A DNA stretch of 64,000 nt from Woeseiaceae bacterium (GCA_030065985.1 JASJCM010000014.1:1-64000), one strand, 5' to 3'. Counted from the first letter of the stretch, positions 41,008 to 50,272 are shown. Numbers and translations are program-made. The notes: a model not told the origin generated them from the letters alone.

Positions 41008-43143
41008 ATGCGACCACATTTGCATGCTAGTCGCGGCTCGTTCCGGGTCGTCGGAACCACCTTCCTTTACGTCGTGATCCTTACCGGTCTCGCCAGTTGT
41101 GGCGATGGCAGCGGTGGTGGCGGTGTCGTTCCTCCGCAGCCTGCGATTACCGTCAATAGCCTGCTTGACGATGCTTCACCCCCGAGCGGCACGGTGACGT
41201 TTCGCTCGGCGCTGGCGGCCGCTTCGTCCGGACAGCCAATCACCTTCGATCCCACTTTGAACGGCGGCACGATTAACCTGATCTTCGTCGCCGAAGAACA
41301 CACCGTGCTGGTCGGCGAGGTCATGGGCTTTGACGCCGTCAACAACATGTCGTATCTGATCGGCTACCACGACCGGGACTACGGCAAGTCAGCTCTGTTC
41401 GCTGACAAGAATGTCGTTATCGACGCATCCAATCTGCCGGACGGCATAACGCTGAACTGGGACGGCGCGGATGCCGCAAGGGTCCTGGCCGTGTCCGGCG
41501 ACCTTACATTGACCAACGTAACGATTACCGGCGGTACCCTGGCGTTTGATGCAGCGGCAGACGTCGGCCAGCACCCGGACGACAACCAGACGTCGACGCT
41601 GGCCCGAGGCGCGGGCATCGCGGTCTGGGGTATCGCAACGCTTAACGACTGCGTCATCTATGACAACCACGGTGTCGGTGATGACAGCGATACATCTCGC
41701 GACGGCGGCGCCTACGGCGGTGGTGTGTATGCTGACACGGTCGTCATGGACGGCTGCATCGTCAGCGGTAACTCGATCTACGGCGGGGGCGCGGCCGGCG
41801 GCGGCGTGTTCTCTGTCGGCGGGCGCCATACCGGTGTTGATACGTCGTCGATACGTCGCTCAAGCATCACCGAGAACCGCATCTCAGGCCTGTTTGCTTA
41901 TGGCGGTGGCGTCTATTCGGATGGCGGCGGTATCGGCCGATCGACGCGCATTCATGTCGAGAACAGCACTCTTGCGAGAAATCTCGTCGAGCCGCCGCTG
42001 CTTCCTCCGTTCCTGTTTGGCCTGCTGGACATCGGTTACTGGCGCGGCGGCGGACTCTATATGTCCAACGGTTACATGCAGGTTCAAAGCAGCACAATCG
42101 TCGAGAACCAGGTCTTTGGCAAGCCGCGGACCACCGAGCTCGACAAGCCGAACATGGCCGGCGGCATCGCGGCGACAATCGGCAACGCACATGCTGTCGA
42201 AGACATGATTATTGGTCACTCGATCATCGTTGGAAACACTGTTCACGAGATCGATGGTGGTGGACCGGGCGGCTACACGATCAGCACTGTATATCCACAC
42301 GATATCTTCACCGGCTCTGTCTTCGAGTTCCGCAGCATGGGCCATAACCGGATCGGCGTCATCGATTTCAGCCAGATCCTGGTACCGATCGGTGAGCCCG
42401 GGTGGGCATCCCTCTCGAGGAAACACTATCCGCAGACGAACGACGAGCACGGTGTGTTGATTGATGATGTGCTTGGCGCCGCGCAGTTATCCACATACAT
42501 CAGCACGTCCGGCATATTGGCCGATCCTTTCGCAGTGCTTCACTATGAGCCGCAGGGCAGTGCGCTGGACCAGGTTCCCGGCAGCGGCTACGCAGTCACC
42601 GAGATCCTCGGCGAGCTGGTTGGGCCAACCGATGAAGGCCGGAACCCGCTTCTCATCCCACTGGTCCTGGACCAGATTGAATCGACTCACAGCCAGCCGG
42701 GCTTCGCAAGCGCTTTCAGAAGCCACTTCGAAGGATTCCTGTCGGACGTCGATCCGGACACTGCCGGTGCACAGCAGTACGCCAACTGTGGCGGCGCAAC
42801 GATCGATACGCTCGAGCAGGCATTTTGGTGCGGCCCCGCTCAGACCTGGCCACAACATGAGTTCAACCACGCTTACATCCATTTCTGGCATCACCTTGAC
42901 AAGGCACTTGCGAACGACATCCCGGGGGTCAACGTCGATCAGATCACGGGCGTCGGACCCGCAGCGATTAACGACGACATCTGGCTGTCGCTTTTCGGCC
43001 TCGGAGACAGCTTTTTCAACGGTGTTACCGTGCGTCTTGGCGAAACGACGCTCAGCGTTGCGCCAGTTACTGTCGATCAGCTGGGCAACTCCCGGCCGGC
43101 GGATCTGTCAGGCGATATCGGAGCAATCGAAGTCGACAACTAG
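41008..43143 (+). CDS. Parallel beta-helix lipoprotein
   Basis: The 711-residue protein has a lipoprotein signal (lipobox LASC) followed by a glycine linker. A CSLREA-like start region comes next (VNSLLDDASPPSGTVTFRSALAAA). A right-handed parallel beta-helix then spans about 130-430, with many GGG- and N-rich turns such as YGGGVYADTVVMDGCIVSGNS. The C-terminus ends DIGAIEVDN, the terminal pattern of choice-of-anchor Q proteins. It is likely exported and cell-surface or periplasmic; the substrate is unknown. GGAGG precedes the ATG at 41008. The frame at 40960 is longer but has no ribosome site. Confidence 0.78.
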   Translation: MRPHLHASRGSFRVVGTTFLYVVILTGLASCGDGSGGGGVVPPQPAITVNSLLDDASPPSGTVTFRSALAAASSGQPITFDPTLNGGTINLIFVAEEHTVLVGEVMGFDAVNNMSYLIGYHDRDYGKSALFADKNVVIDASNLPDGITLNWDGADAARVLAVSGDLTLTNVTITGGTLAFDAAADVGQHPDDNQTSTLARGAGIAVWGIATLNDCVIYDNHGVGDDSDTSRDGGAYGGGVYADTVVMDGCIVSGNSIYGGGAAGGGVFSVGGRHTGVDTSSIRRSSITENRISGLFAYGGGVYSDGGGIGRSTRIHVENSTLARNLVEPPLLPPFLFGLLDIGYWRGGGLYMSNGYMQVQSSTIVENQVFGKPRTTELDKPNMAGGIAATIGNAHAVEDMIIGHSIIVGNTVHEIDGGGPGGYTISTVYPHDIFTGSVFEFRSMGHNRIGVIDFSQILVPIGEPGWASLSRKHYPQTNDEHGVLIDDVLGAAQLSTYISTSGILADPFAVLHYEPQGSALDQVPGSGYAVTEILGELVGPTDEGRNPLLIPLVLDQIESTHSQPGFASAFRSHFEGFLSDVDPDTAGAQQYANCGGATIDTLEQAFWCGPAQTWPQHEFNHAYIHFWHHLDKALANDIPGVNVDQITGVGPAAINDDIWLSLFGLGDSFFNGVTVRLGETTLSVAPVTVDQLGNSRPADLSGDIGAIEVDN

Positions 43144-43185
43144 CGGGTCAATGAACATACGTCCGCAGTCGGCATGGACCACGCG

Positions 43186-45411
43186 TCACCGGTCCAGTGT
43201 TGCCCGAATTGCGTCCAGCAGGTCGTGCGAGGAATACGGCTTTCGGAGCATTGTCTCGCGTAGATAGCCGTCTGTACTGACCGGGCCGGGACCGTCGGTG
43301 AATCCACTCGCCAACTGAATCTTGGTGTCCGGGTACTGCTTTGCAACGATAGCGGCTAGCCGAAAACCATCCATCCCTGGCATCAGGACATCGCTAAAGA
43401 CAAGGTCGACCTTTTCACGCTCGAGAATCTCAAGGGCCTCGGCACCGCTGCCGGCGGTTATCACTCTGTAGCCGTAGCTCGAAATAATGCTGGTGTTGAG
43501 TTTGAGAAGAGCTGGCTCGTCGTCGACGACCAGTATCGTTTCGGTTCCGAGTGCGGCCACCACCGGAGCCCGATCTTCACCTTCCAATACCTGGGCGGAT
43601 TCACGTTGGCGCGGAAAGTACAGGTCAACACGGGTTCCCTGACCGAGTTGCGAATGCACATTGACGGCGCCGTGGCTGCGCTCGACCATACCGTACACCT
43701 GACTAAGGCCGAGCCCCGTGCCTTGCCCCTCCTTGGTTGTAAAGAACGGCTCGAACATCCGGCTCCGCGTCTCGTCGCTCATGCCGCAGCCGCTATCGAC
43801 GACGCTCATCTCAACGTAATCGCCGGGCTCGAGCCCCAGGGTTTCCGCGTTGATTTCGTCAAGCGACTTGTTGCGTGTCCGGAACAAAAGTTTCCCTGTG
43901 TCGTTGATGGCGTGTGCAGCGTTAATAGCCATATTGATGATGGCATCGGCAAGATCGCCTTCGTCCAGCAATACCGGCCAAAGGTCCGACTCCAGTTCAT
44001 ACTCAAGGTCGATACGCGGAGTTAGCGATTTTTTCAACAGGTCCCGCTCGCGTTCCAGTAGCGAATTGATGTCGACACTTTCGCTTCTGCCACCGGATCT
44101 TCGTGAAAACGCCAAGAGCCGCTGCGAGAGGCGCGCACCGCGTTCCGTGGCTCTGGTGATCTCATCGACGTAGCCCGCCAACGTAGCATTCTTCTCGAGC
44201 TCGACTTCAAGCAAATTGGCGTAGCCAAGAATGATGCCGAGCAGGTTGTTGAAGTCGTGCGCCATGCCGCCGGTGAGTTTCCCGAGCGCATCCATTTTCT
44301 GCGTGCGGCGAATCTGCTCTTCTTGTTCTCTTGCGACAGTGAGGTCCTGACACGACGCAATGAATCGCTGTTCCGCGTCACTTGTCCGGGGCATTGAGGT
44401 CAGGTTCAGACGTACAGGAAATTGCTCGCCATTTTTGTGCAGCGCTTCAGTTTCTCGAGATGAGCCCGCCGTCGGAAGCTCGCGGGTCTCTACATCGTTC
44501 ACGAAGAGAGAATTTATTTTGCGACCGACTATCTCCTGTGCCGCATATTCGAACACCCTTTCGGCGCTCTTATTGAAGGACAGAATGGAACCGGTATCGT
44601 CGAATACCACGATCGCATCGCCGATACTGTCCAGCGTAATGGCCAGGTCCCGTTGCTGTGCGCGAAGCGCGTCAACCGCGTTGTCACGACTCTTGGCGGC
44701 AACGGCAAAGGCTCCAGCGAGCTCGTCGATTTCTCGGGTGCTTGAACCGACTGCCTTGAACCTTGCTTTCTCGCTTATTCCGTAGCGACGCAGGAAATCG
44801 GTGAATCGGGTCAATGGCGCCGTAATTCGCCGGCTCGAGGCGAGTCCCAATCCGATTGCAAGCAAGGCGATGACGAAACTCGTGAGCAGAGTCAGTCCCG
44901 ATGACCGCGATAGCCTTGCCGTGATATTGGATTGATTGATGCCGATGTATACCGTGGGCTCAAGGCCCTCGATCAGAGGAGCGTGGTACTCGTAAATCAG
45001 CTGCTCCCCTGTCCGGAACCTGCGACTAACATACAGGTCCTCGCGTTCTACCATCTGAAAATCCTGCCTCGCCAGATAGCGGGGAAACCCGACCTCGAAC
45101 GAATGAGCGAATACGCCCCCGTCTAGCCCTGTGACGAACAGATACTCAATTGGGTCGTTATCGCGCTGGATACTTTGCAGAAGGCTGGCCACTCGCAGAG
45201 CGTTACCGTCGATCACGTCGCGTACAACGGCGTCGCGTACGGAATTGACGATTGTCTGCGCAAGAATCGCTTCGGACTCTCGGTTGAGCGCGACCTGTTG
45301 GTAACGCGTTAGCCCAACGTGCGCAAGTGCACTGAGCGATACGATCGCGACAATGAGCAACAGGATGCGCGTCGCCAGCTTCAATCCGCCTGTTCCCTGA
45401 GCTGCTGCCAC
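43186..45411 (-). CDS. Hybrid sensor histidine kinase with receiver domain
   Basis: The 741-residue protein has membrane segments at about 11-32 and 170-190 around a periplasmic sensor region. HAMP (about 190-245) and PAS (about 258-370, LDSIGDAIVVFDDTGSI) domains follow. The HisKA histidine is in MAHDFNNLLGIILGY, and the ATPase has the N-box AIINMAINAAHAI and the G-boxes VVDSGCGM and GTGLGLSQVYG. A C-terminal receiver (about 620-741) has VVDDEP, phospho-acceptor D in VFSDVLMPG and K in LRKPY. The start is GTG at 45411, overlapping the upstream gene by 31 bp, or TTG at 45384 overlapping its stop by 4 bp. No separate response regulator or transmitter is adjacent. The upstream gene encodes a PhnD-like binding protein, likely its ligand sensor. 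Confidence 0.9.
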   Translation of the reverse strand: MAAAQGTGGLKLATRILLLIVAIVSLSALAHVGLTRYQQVALNRESEAILAQTIVNSVRDAVVRDVIDGNALRVASLLQSIQRDNDPIEYLFVTGLDGGVFAHSFEVGFPRYLARQDFQMVEREDLYVSRRFRTGEQLIYEYHAPLIEGLEPTVYIGINQSNITARLSRSSGLTLLTSFVIALLAIGLGLASSRRITAPLTRFTDFLRRYGISEKARFKAVGSSTREIDELAGAFAVAAKSRDNAVDALRAQQRDLAITLDSIGDAIVVFDDTGSILSFNKSAERVFEYAAQEIVGRKINSLFVNDVETRELPTAGSSRETEALHKNGEQFPVRLNLTSMPRTSDAEQRFIASCQDLTVAREQEEQIRRTQKMDALGKLTGGMAHDFNNLLGIILGYANLLEVELEKNATLAGYVDEITRATERGARLSQRLLAFSRRSGGRSESVDINSLLERERDLLKKSLTPRIDLEYELESDLWPVLLDEGDLADAIINMAINAAHAINDTGKLLFRTRNKSLDEINAETLGLEPGDYVEMSVVDSGCGMSDETRSRMFEPFFTTKEGQGTGLGLSQVYGMVERSHGAVNVHSQLGQGTRVDLYFPRQRESAQVLEGEDRAPVVAALGTETILVVDDEPALLKLNTSIISSYGYRVITAGSGAEALEILEREKVDLVFSDVLMPGMDGFRLAAIVAKQYPDTKIQLASGFTDGPGPVSTDGYLRETMLRKPYSSHDLLDAIRATLDR

Positions 45412-46352
45412 AAATCGAGCTCAACGAGCCACTCGTGCAGTTCGCGATAGTCCTCGTAGGTTGATCGCTGGAATCCGTTGGGCATCTCCGTCCTGTCCCA
45501 GTTATAAAGGTTTTCGCCGTGATCTCCTGAGGGATCGAATGCGATTAGCGCCTGCGTGACCAGCTGAATGACATCCTCGGGAACCGAAGCATTGGCGACG
45601 ATGCTGCTTGATGGGTATTCGTCGGAGTAGTGGATAATCTTGATTCGACCCTCACTGGCAAGTCTTTCGGCAAGTGTGTCCTGCAAAGCGGCGGCGTCAG
45701 CCCGACCCGAGACCACTGCCTCAGCAGCACTCTCGTGCGAATTGGTAAAGAAGTACGAGTCCAGCTCGTCGAGAGAGATAGCGTTCTGTCGCAGTTCGAT
45801 CCGCGGAATGAGGTGGCCCTGTGTCGAGTCGGAACTGCCAAAGGCGAGCCGCCGTCCCCGCAATTGCGAGATTTCCGTTAATGGGCTTTCTGGAGAAACG
45901 GCGAACACGCTTCGGTAGGTTGCCTTGTTCTTTTCGTTGAGACCGCGCGCGATCGAAATAGCGCCGTACTGATCGTTGGCCCGCAGAAAGCTGACGGCGC
46001 CCATTGCCGCAAACTGCGTGCGGTCCAGCCCCAGGTCATCAGACGTAGCGCTGCTGTTAGCCGCGAAATGCAGCTTGAAACGCAGCCCCGTTGCTTCCTC
46101 GAGGTAGCGCAGAAACGGCAGGTACTGCGCCGCGTCTTCCTGCGGACTTGAGCGCAAGTCGAACCCGAAATAATAGACGCCCGGCTGACGCGCGGGAGCT
46201 GGCGGGTGAAGAAGCTCGGCTTCGGCGAGCGCGTCATCGTCGTCAACGACAATGACGGGAGTAGTGTCCGCGTCGTGGCATGACGACATAGCGAAGCCGA
46301 TAGCGAAAATCGCGAAGAATGCCGCCCCCAGGCCTAGCGATTTATTGGACAT
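45381..46352 (-). CDS. PhnD-like periplasmic substrate-binding lipoprotein
   Basis: A phosphonate/phosphate-binding-type protein of 323 residues. It has a signal with lipobox SSC and then binding-protein motifs such as LPFLRYLEEATG, FAAMGAVSFLRAND and LAFGSSDSTQGHLIPRI. No ABC transporter permease or ATPase gene is near, so it is not a transport component. Instead it overlaps the kinase, and by analogy with TorT/TorS it probably presents a ligand to it. The ATG at 46352 is preferred over a TTG two codons earlier. It is divergent from the next gene, the starts touching within CATG. Confidence 0.85.
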   Translation of the reverse strand: MSNKSLGLGAAFFAIFAIGFAMSSCHDADTTPVIVVDDDDALAEAELLHPPAPARQPGVYYFGFDLRSSPQEDAAQYLPFLRYLEEATGLRFKLHFAANSSATSDDLGLDRTQFAAMGAVSFLRANDQYGAISIARGLNEKNKATYRSVFAVSPESPLTEISQLRGRRLAFGSSDSTQGHLIPRIELRQNAISLDELDSYFFTNSHESAAEAVVSGRADAAALQDTLAERLASEGRIKIIHYSDEYPSSSIVANASVPEDVIQLVTQALIAFDPSGDHGENLYNWDRTEMPNGFQRSTYEDYRELHEWLVELDLWQQLREQAD

Positions 46353-46434
46353 GATCAACGATACGGGCTACCTGTCTGTAACGCGTCTAATCTATCTCAC
46401 GGTCGGCAGGATCGCCATTTTCACGGCCAGACTC

Positions 46435-47181
46435 ATGGCGGGCCGAGAAAGCCTTGTTTTCCTCTCAGTCCTGTCCGACGATTCAGGTTCCCCGCTCGGT
46501 GTGGAGAGAGGTGTGTATCACAGCAGCGAGATTCGCTGGTTCTTCCGGGACGGTCCGCGGTGTGAAGTGGACCAGTGGTTCTCGAGTTGCGCCTTGGCTG
46601 TCACCGAGCCACCGCGCGTAGACAACTACATCATCCTGCCGCGCTGCAAAACAGCCGGCGTCAAGATTCGGCAGGGCAATATCGAAGTCAAAGCGCAGAC
46701 GCAGAACTCCGAGCTCCTCGAGATTTCGGATCGAGTCGGCGGATTCCAGGACGCCTGGGTGAAATGGTCTCGACCCGCAGCGAACCCGGACGCCGTATTT
46801 GCAGCGCCAAGCATTCCGGAGTGCTGGGCCTGCGTCGAAAAAGCCCGGGTACTGCGGCTGCTAACCCTTGAAGCGGAATCGCCTGATGAAATCGCCCCCG
46901 GGTCGAGGCACCTGCACGTCGGTTGCCAGGCGGAAAAGACCGACCTCAGAGTTATCGTCCTCGATACCGACGTCGAACCGTCGGCGCACGATTGGAAAAA
47001 GGCTGAGCGCTGGTGGAGCTTTTCGCTCGAGGCTTTCGGCCCGGCCAATGAGGTTGGCGGGTTGTTGCACCGCGCAGCGTCACACTGGTTCGGCCAGGAT
47101 TTCCCGGCGACGCTACTGGCCGAAGATTCGATGTCCTATCCCGAATGGCTCGCGCGCCTGGAGCAAAAAGCGGCGGCCTGA
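46435..47181 (+). CDS. Unrecognised protein, possibly CYTH-like
   Basis: I do not recognise this protein with certainty. It has about 248 residues from 46435. The N-terminal half has an alternating pattern of charged residues such as SSEIRWFF, DNYIILP and VKIRQGNIEVKAQ. This faintly resembles the ExExK/KxRxG layout of CYTH triphosphate tunnel enzymes, but the match is weak. No signal peptide or membrane segment is clear from this start. Longer starts at 46351 or 46252 would overlap the divergent PhnD-like gene. It may be unrelated to the sensor pair. Confidence 0.55.
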   Translation: MAGRESLVFLSVLSDDSGSPLGVERGVYHSSEIRWFFRDGPRCEVDQWFSSCALAVTEPPRVDNYIILPRCKTAGVKIRQGNIEVKAQTQNSELLEISDRVGGFQDAWVKWSRPAANPDAVFAAPSIPECWACVEKARVLRLLTLEAESPDEIAPGSRHLHVGCQAEKTDLRVIVLDTDVEPSAHDWKKAERWWSFSLEAFGPANEVGGLLHRAASHWFGQDFPATLLAEDSMSYPEWLARLEQKAAA

Positions 47182-47253
47182 AAATCCCCTGCTATATTTA
47201 ATAGAGAGCAGTCTTATTCACTTTCACTGGTCTGATCCGGGAGGGGGATTACC

Positions 47254-48021
47254 ATGATGAGAATAACGTCCGCTGTGCTGATCGTCGTTCTGCTGGCGAT
47301 CGCATCACCTGCGCAGCCCCAGGATACTGCGCCCGACACCATCTTTGCCTACGCAACGTACTTCGAGTGCACGCCCGATCGCGAATCTCGCGCCGATGAA
47401 ATCATCGCGTCGAGCTACAAGCCGCACTACGATCAGGCGGTCGAACAGGAGCAAATCGTTTCCTGGGCATGGATGCAACACTACATTGGTGGCAAGTGGC
47501 GGCGCATGTTGGTCGTGGTGACGAACGAGCTGGAGTCGGCGCTTGAAACCTCGGGCGCGCTCGGTGAGATCATCAGCGATCGAACCCCCGAAGCCGGCCG
47601 CGCGTTCTCGGAAATCTGCAGCTCGCATGACGATTACATGTGGCAGTCGATTCCGGGCGTCGGCGGCGGGCCGGTTTCGGCACAGCGCGGATCAGCCGCG
47701 TTCTCAACGTACATGGAATGCAGCCTGGCATCTGAAGACCGTGCGGACGAACTGGTAAGGACGGTTCTCGCGCCGGTCTACGACGCCCATGTTGGGGACG
47801 GCAAACTGACGTCCTGGAATTGGCTCAAGCAGACGGTTGGTGGCGAGTACACGCGCTTGTTGACGCTCGGTGCGCAAGACCACGCGTCCCTGCTGCGGGC
47901 ACGCGCGGCGATCGAACAAGACCTCAAAGGCCGCAAAGTGCAGCGAGCCATTCGAGAGTTCCTGACAATCTGTCATACGCAGAGCGACTACATGTGGGAC
48001 CTGTACCTCGAGACGTCCTGA
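47254..48021 (+). CDS. Secreted protein with two tandem copies of one domain
   Basis: The 255-residue protein has a signal peptide (about 1-22, ending PAQPQ). Two related repeats of about 110 residues follow. Each begins with a YATYFEC- or FSTYMEC-like strand and then a helix with RADE. Each then has W-W (SWAWMQ or SWNWLK) and GGKWRR or GGEYTR, and ends AxSEICSSHDDYMW or REFLTICHTQSDYMW. The fold looks like a dimeric alpha/beta barrel formed from one chain. The function is unknown. GGGAGGGGG precedes the ATG. No close link to its neighbours is seen. Confidence 0.7.
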   Translation: MMRITSAVLIVVLLAIASPAQPQDTAPDTIFAYATYFECTPDRESRADEIIASSYKPHYDQAVEQEQIVSWAWMQHYIGGKWRRMLVVVTNELESALETSGALGEIISDRTPEAGRAFSEICSSHDDYMWQSIPGVGGGPVSAQRGSAAFSTYMECSLASEDRADELVRTVLAPVYDAHVGDGKLTSWNWLKQTVGGEYTRLLTLGAQDHASLLRARAAIEQDLKGRKVQRAIREFLTICHTQSDYMWDLYLETS

Positions 48022-48091
48022 GACGCGACGCCGTAAGTATTCCGCGATATAGTCCGCAGACCGAATTTACGCACTGTTTGTGAGAGGCACT

Positions 48092-48601
48092 ATGTCACCG
48101 AAGAATAAGTCACTGTCCCTGGTCCTGACCGTATTTGCGATGTCCGCCTTTTTGGGCGCATGCAGCAAGCAGGAAGCCCCTGAAGAGCCGCAGGCTGAAG
48201 CCGAAGCAGCGGCCGAAGCAGCGGTCGATGCGATGAGCCCGCAGGACGAGCGCCATGAGCTCATGGAGACTGTGAAGGAAGCGGCCCAGGTTCTCGGACC
48301 CATGGCGCAGGGTAAGAAGGAATACGATGCGGTCGCGGCGATGCAGGCGCTTGAAGTTTGGCAGGACGTTGGCAGCAAATTCGGCGATCTGTTCCCCGAA
48401 GGCAGTGAGGGCGGCGAAGCGGCGCCAGCGATCTGGGAAGACCGCGAAGGCTTCAACGCTGCGTTGAAGGAATGGCAGGACGCAACGGCCGCGGCGATTG
48501 CGGCTAATCCCCAAACGCTCGAAGACGCCAAGGTGTCGATCGGACCTGTGTTCGGCACCTGCAAGAACTGCCACGACTCGTATCGCATCGAAGACGAGTA
48601 G
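48092..48601 (+). CDS. Cytochrome c (class II-like) lipoprotein
   Basis: The 169-residue product has a lipoprotein signal (lipobox LGAC), an alanine/glutamate-rich linker and a helical domain. The single heme site CKNCH lies near the C-terminus, as in cytochromes c' and c-556. GAGAGG precedes the ATG at 48092; a GTG at 48080 is less likely. It lies 9 bp before the diheme cytochrome gene and is probably co-transcribed with it. It is likely a membrane-anchored periplasmic electron carrier. Confidence 0.82.
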   Translation: MSPKNKSLSLVLTVFAMSAFLGACSKQEAPEEPQAEAEAAAEAAVDAMSPQDERHELMETVKEAAQVLGPMAQGKKEYDAVAAMQALEVWQDVGSKFGDLFPEGSEGGEAAPAIWEDREGFNAALKEWQDATAAAIAANPQTLEDAKVSIGPVFGTCKNCHDSYRIEDE

Positions 48602-48609
48602 TCTGACCA

Positions 48610-49515
48610 ATGCGTCGAGCTCTCGTCGCATTACCGATTGTCCTTGTCGCTGTGGCGTGGTGGCTGACTGCGCCACAGCCCCTGGATGACTCTGTCATTC
48701 CCGACCATGTGCCGGATTTGGAAGCCGGCGAACGCGTCTTCTGGGCCGGCGGCTGTGCCTCGTGTCATGCGAGTCCGCTAGAGGGTAAGCGTGCTCGCGG
48801 GCTCTTCAAGTTTCGGCTGGGCGGCGGCGAGGAACTGGACACGCCGTTTGGCCTGTTTCGAATCCCGAATATCTCGCCTCACCCGGACGATGGCATCGGC
48901 GGCTGGACGACGCTGCAGTTCGTCAATGCGATGCAGCGTGGTATCGCGCCGGACGGGCGGCATTACTACCCCTCATTCCCATACGCGTCGTACGCGCGCA
49001 TGCCTGTTGCGGACCTGATCGATCTCAAGGCCTACCTCGATACGCTGCCCGCGATGGAAGGTCGGGTCGAGGACCACGAACTTGCCTTCCCCTGGAGTGT
49101 GCGGCGCGGCATCGGCTTGTGGAAGCGGCTCTACCTCGATGCGGACCCCGTCATCGACACGAGTGACGCGGACGTACTCGTGCAGCGCGGTCAGGCGTTG
49201 GTAGAGGGAGCAGGGCACTGCGGCGAATGTCATACACCGCGCAACCTGCTCGGCGGTATGGACCACTCGCGTTGGCTGGCAGGGGCGCCAAGTCCTGAAG
49301 GCGGTGGCAAAGTGCCGGACATCACGCCGGGGAGCGAGAGCATCGGCGACTGGTCGGCAAACGACATCGCCTACTACCTGCAGAGTGGCTTCACACCCGA
49401 GTTCGATTCCGTTGGCGGCGCGATGGTCGCAGTACAGGAAAACATGGCCAAGCTGCCTGAGGAGGACTGGCAGGCAATCGCGGCCTACCTGAAGTTCACC
49501 CCAGCGTCGGATTAG
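48610..49515 (+). CDS. Diheme cytochrome c
   Basis: The 301-residue protein has an uncleaved-type N-terminal hydrophobic segment (about 3-20) and two c-type heme sites, CASCH (about residue 49) and CGECH (about 200). This fits the dehydrogenase-linked cytochrome c family such as the gluconate or alcohol dehydrogenase subunits. Possible sixth-ligand methionines are in ARMPVADLIDLKAYLDTL. A dehydrogenase partner is not in this window. It follows the class II cytochrome by 9 bp. Confidence 0.85.
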   Translation: MRRALVALPIVLVAVAWWLTAPQPLDDSVIPDHVPDLEAGERVFWAGGCASCHASPLEGKRARGLFKFRLGGGEELDTPFGLFRIPNISPHPDDGIGGWTTLQFVNAMQRGIAPDGRHYYPSFPYASYARMPVADLIDLKAYLDTLPAMEGRVEDHELAFPWSVRRGIGLWKRLYLDADPVIDTSDADVLVQRGQALVEGAGHCGECHTPRNLLGGMDHSRWLAGAPSPEGGGKVPDITPGSESIGDWSANDIAYYLQSGFTPEFDSVGGAMVAVQENMAKLPEEDWQAIAAYLKFTPASD

Positions 49516-49524
49516 ACCACTCGT

Positions 49525-49824
49525 CTAATCCGCAGGTTTGAGCTTGCGCGAATCGAATTCGTAGTGTGACCCGTCCTTGGCTTCGAGGTTGACCTCCCAG
49601 ATTTCCTCGTCGGGGATCTGCGTCCGTTCGAGTCCGGGCAGTTCGCGTTCGTCGTCGACCTGCAGCCCCCAGATTCTGACGTTGCGAACGCCGACGACGG
49701 GAATGCGGGCCTCATCGAACTTGGCGCGCAGGGCGCTGTCGATATCGTCGCTCGCCCACGTGACAAAACCGCGAGAGACGATCGACGCCACGCGCTCGGG
49801 CATTTTCGGGTGCTTTTCGTTCAT
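49525..49824 (-). CDS. Small unrecognised protein
   Basis: A 99-residue soluble protein with no recognised domain. It is acidic, with ASDDIDSALRAKFDE and IWGLQVDDERELPG segments and no signal peptide or membrane helix. A very strong ribosome site (AAAGGAGG) lies 9 bp before the ATG, which supports real expression. It converges on the diheme cytochrome gene and is divergent from the HIG1-type gene. Confidence 0.65.
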   Translation of the reverse strand: MNEKHPKMPERVASIVSRGFVTWASDDIDSALRAKFDEARIPVVGVRNVRIWGLQVDDERELPGLERTQIPDEEIWEVNLEAKDGSHYEFDSRKLKPAD

Positions 49825-50000
49825 GGCGCTGATCCTCCTTTCCCGAGGCTACGGAGTCGCGGAGGCCTCCGGAATCCGTAGTTATGCCGATTACGGTCGA
49901 CTAGCCGCTACGCGGGTCCGTATTTGTCTGGATTGCGCCGCGTGCCGATCAGCGTAGCGTGGATACGAGGAATTCGCGCGGATTGCGAAAGGAGGACCGC

Positions 50001-50195
50001 ATGTCAATCGTCAGCATGCTGATCATCGGTGCACTCATCGCGACGATTGTCGTTATGATGCTGGGGCTGCGCTCCATGGCCAAGGGCGGCGACTACGATA
50101 GGGAGCACGCCGAGAAGTTCATGTGGGAACGGGTCGCGCTGCAGGGTCTTGTCGTAATTCTGCTGTTGGCGGCTGCCGTCATACTAAATATCTAG
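50001..50195 (+). CDS. HIG1-type twin-transmembrane small protein
   Basis: The 64-residue product has two membrane helices, about 4-22 and 44-62. The central loop GLRSMAKGGDYDREHAEKFMWERVALQG matches the HIG1-like twin-transmembrane family, known from alphaproteobacteria and mitochondria as a respiratory-supercomplex factor. Here it lies near two c-type cytochrome genes. A strong AAAGGAGG precedes the ATG at 50001; the longer frame from 49959 lacks a site. Confidence 0.75.
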   Translation: MSIVSMLIIGALIATIVVMMLGLRSMAKGGDYDREHAEKFMWERVALQGLVVILLLAAAVILNI

Positions 50196-50272
50196 GTCAG
50201 GCGTGACGCCATCATCACGCTCATCGCTTAGAATAGCCCCTGTTCTTCACGGGCTGTTCTGAGGGGATACCC

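Noticed and set aside
41500-42200. Glycine-rich repeats as a CRISPR-like or tandem repeat array
   Set aside because: They encode beta-helix turns of the lipoprotein and vary in length and sequence; no spacer pattern exists.
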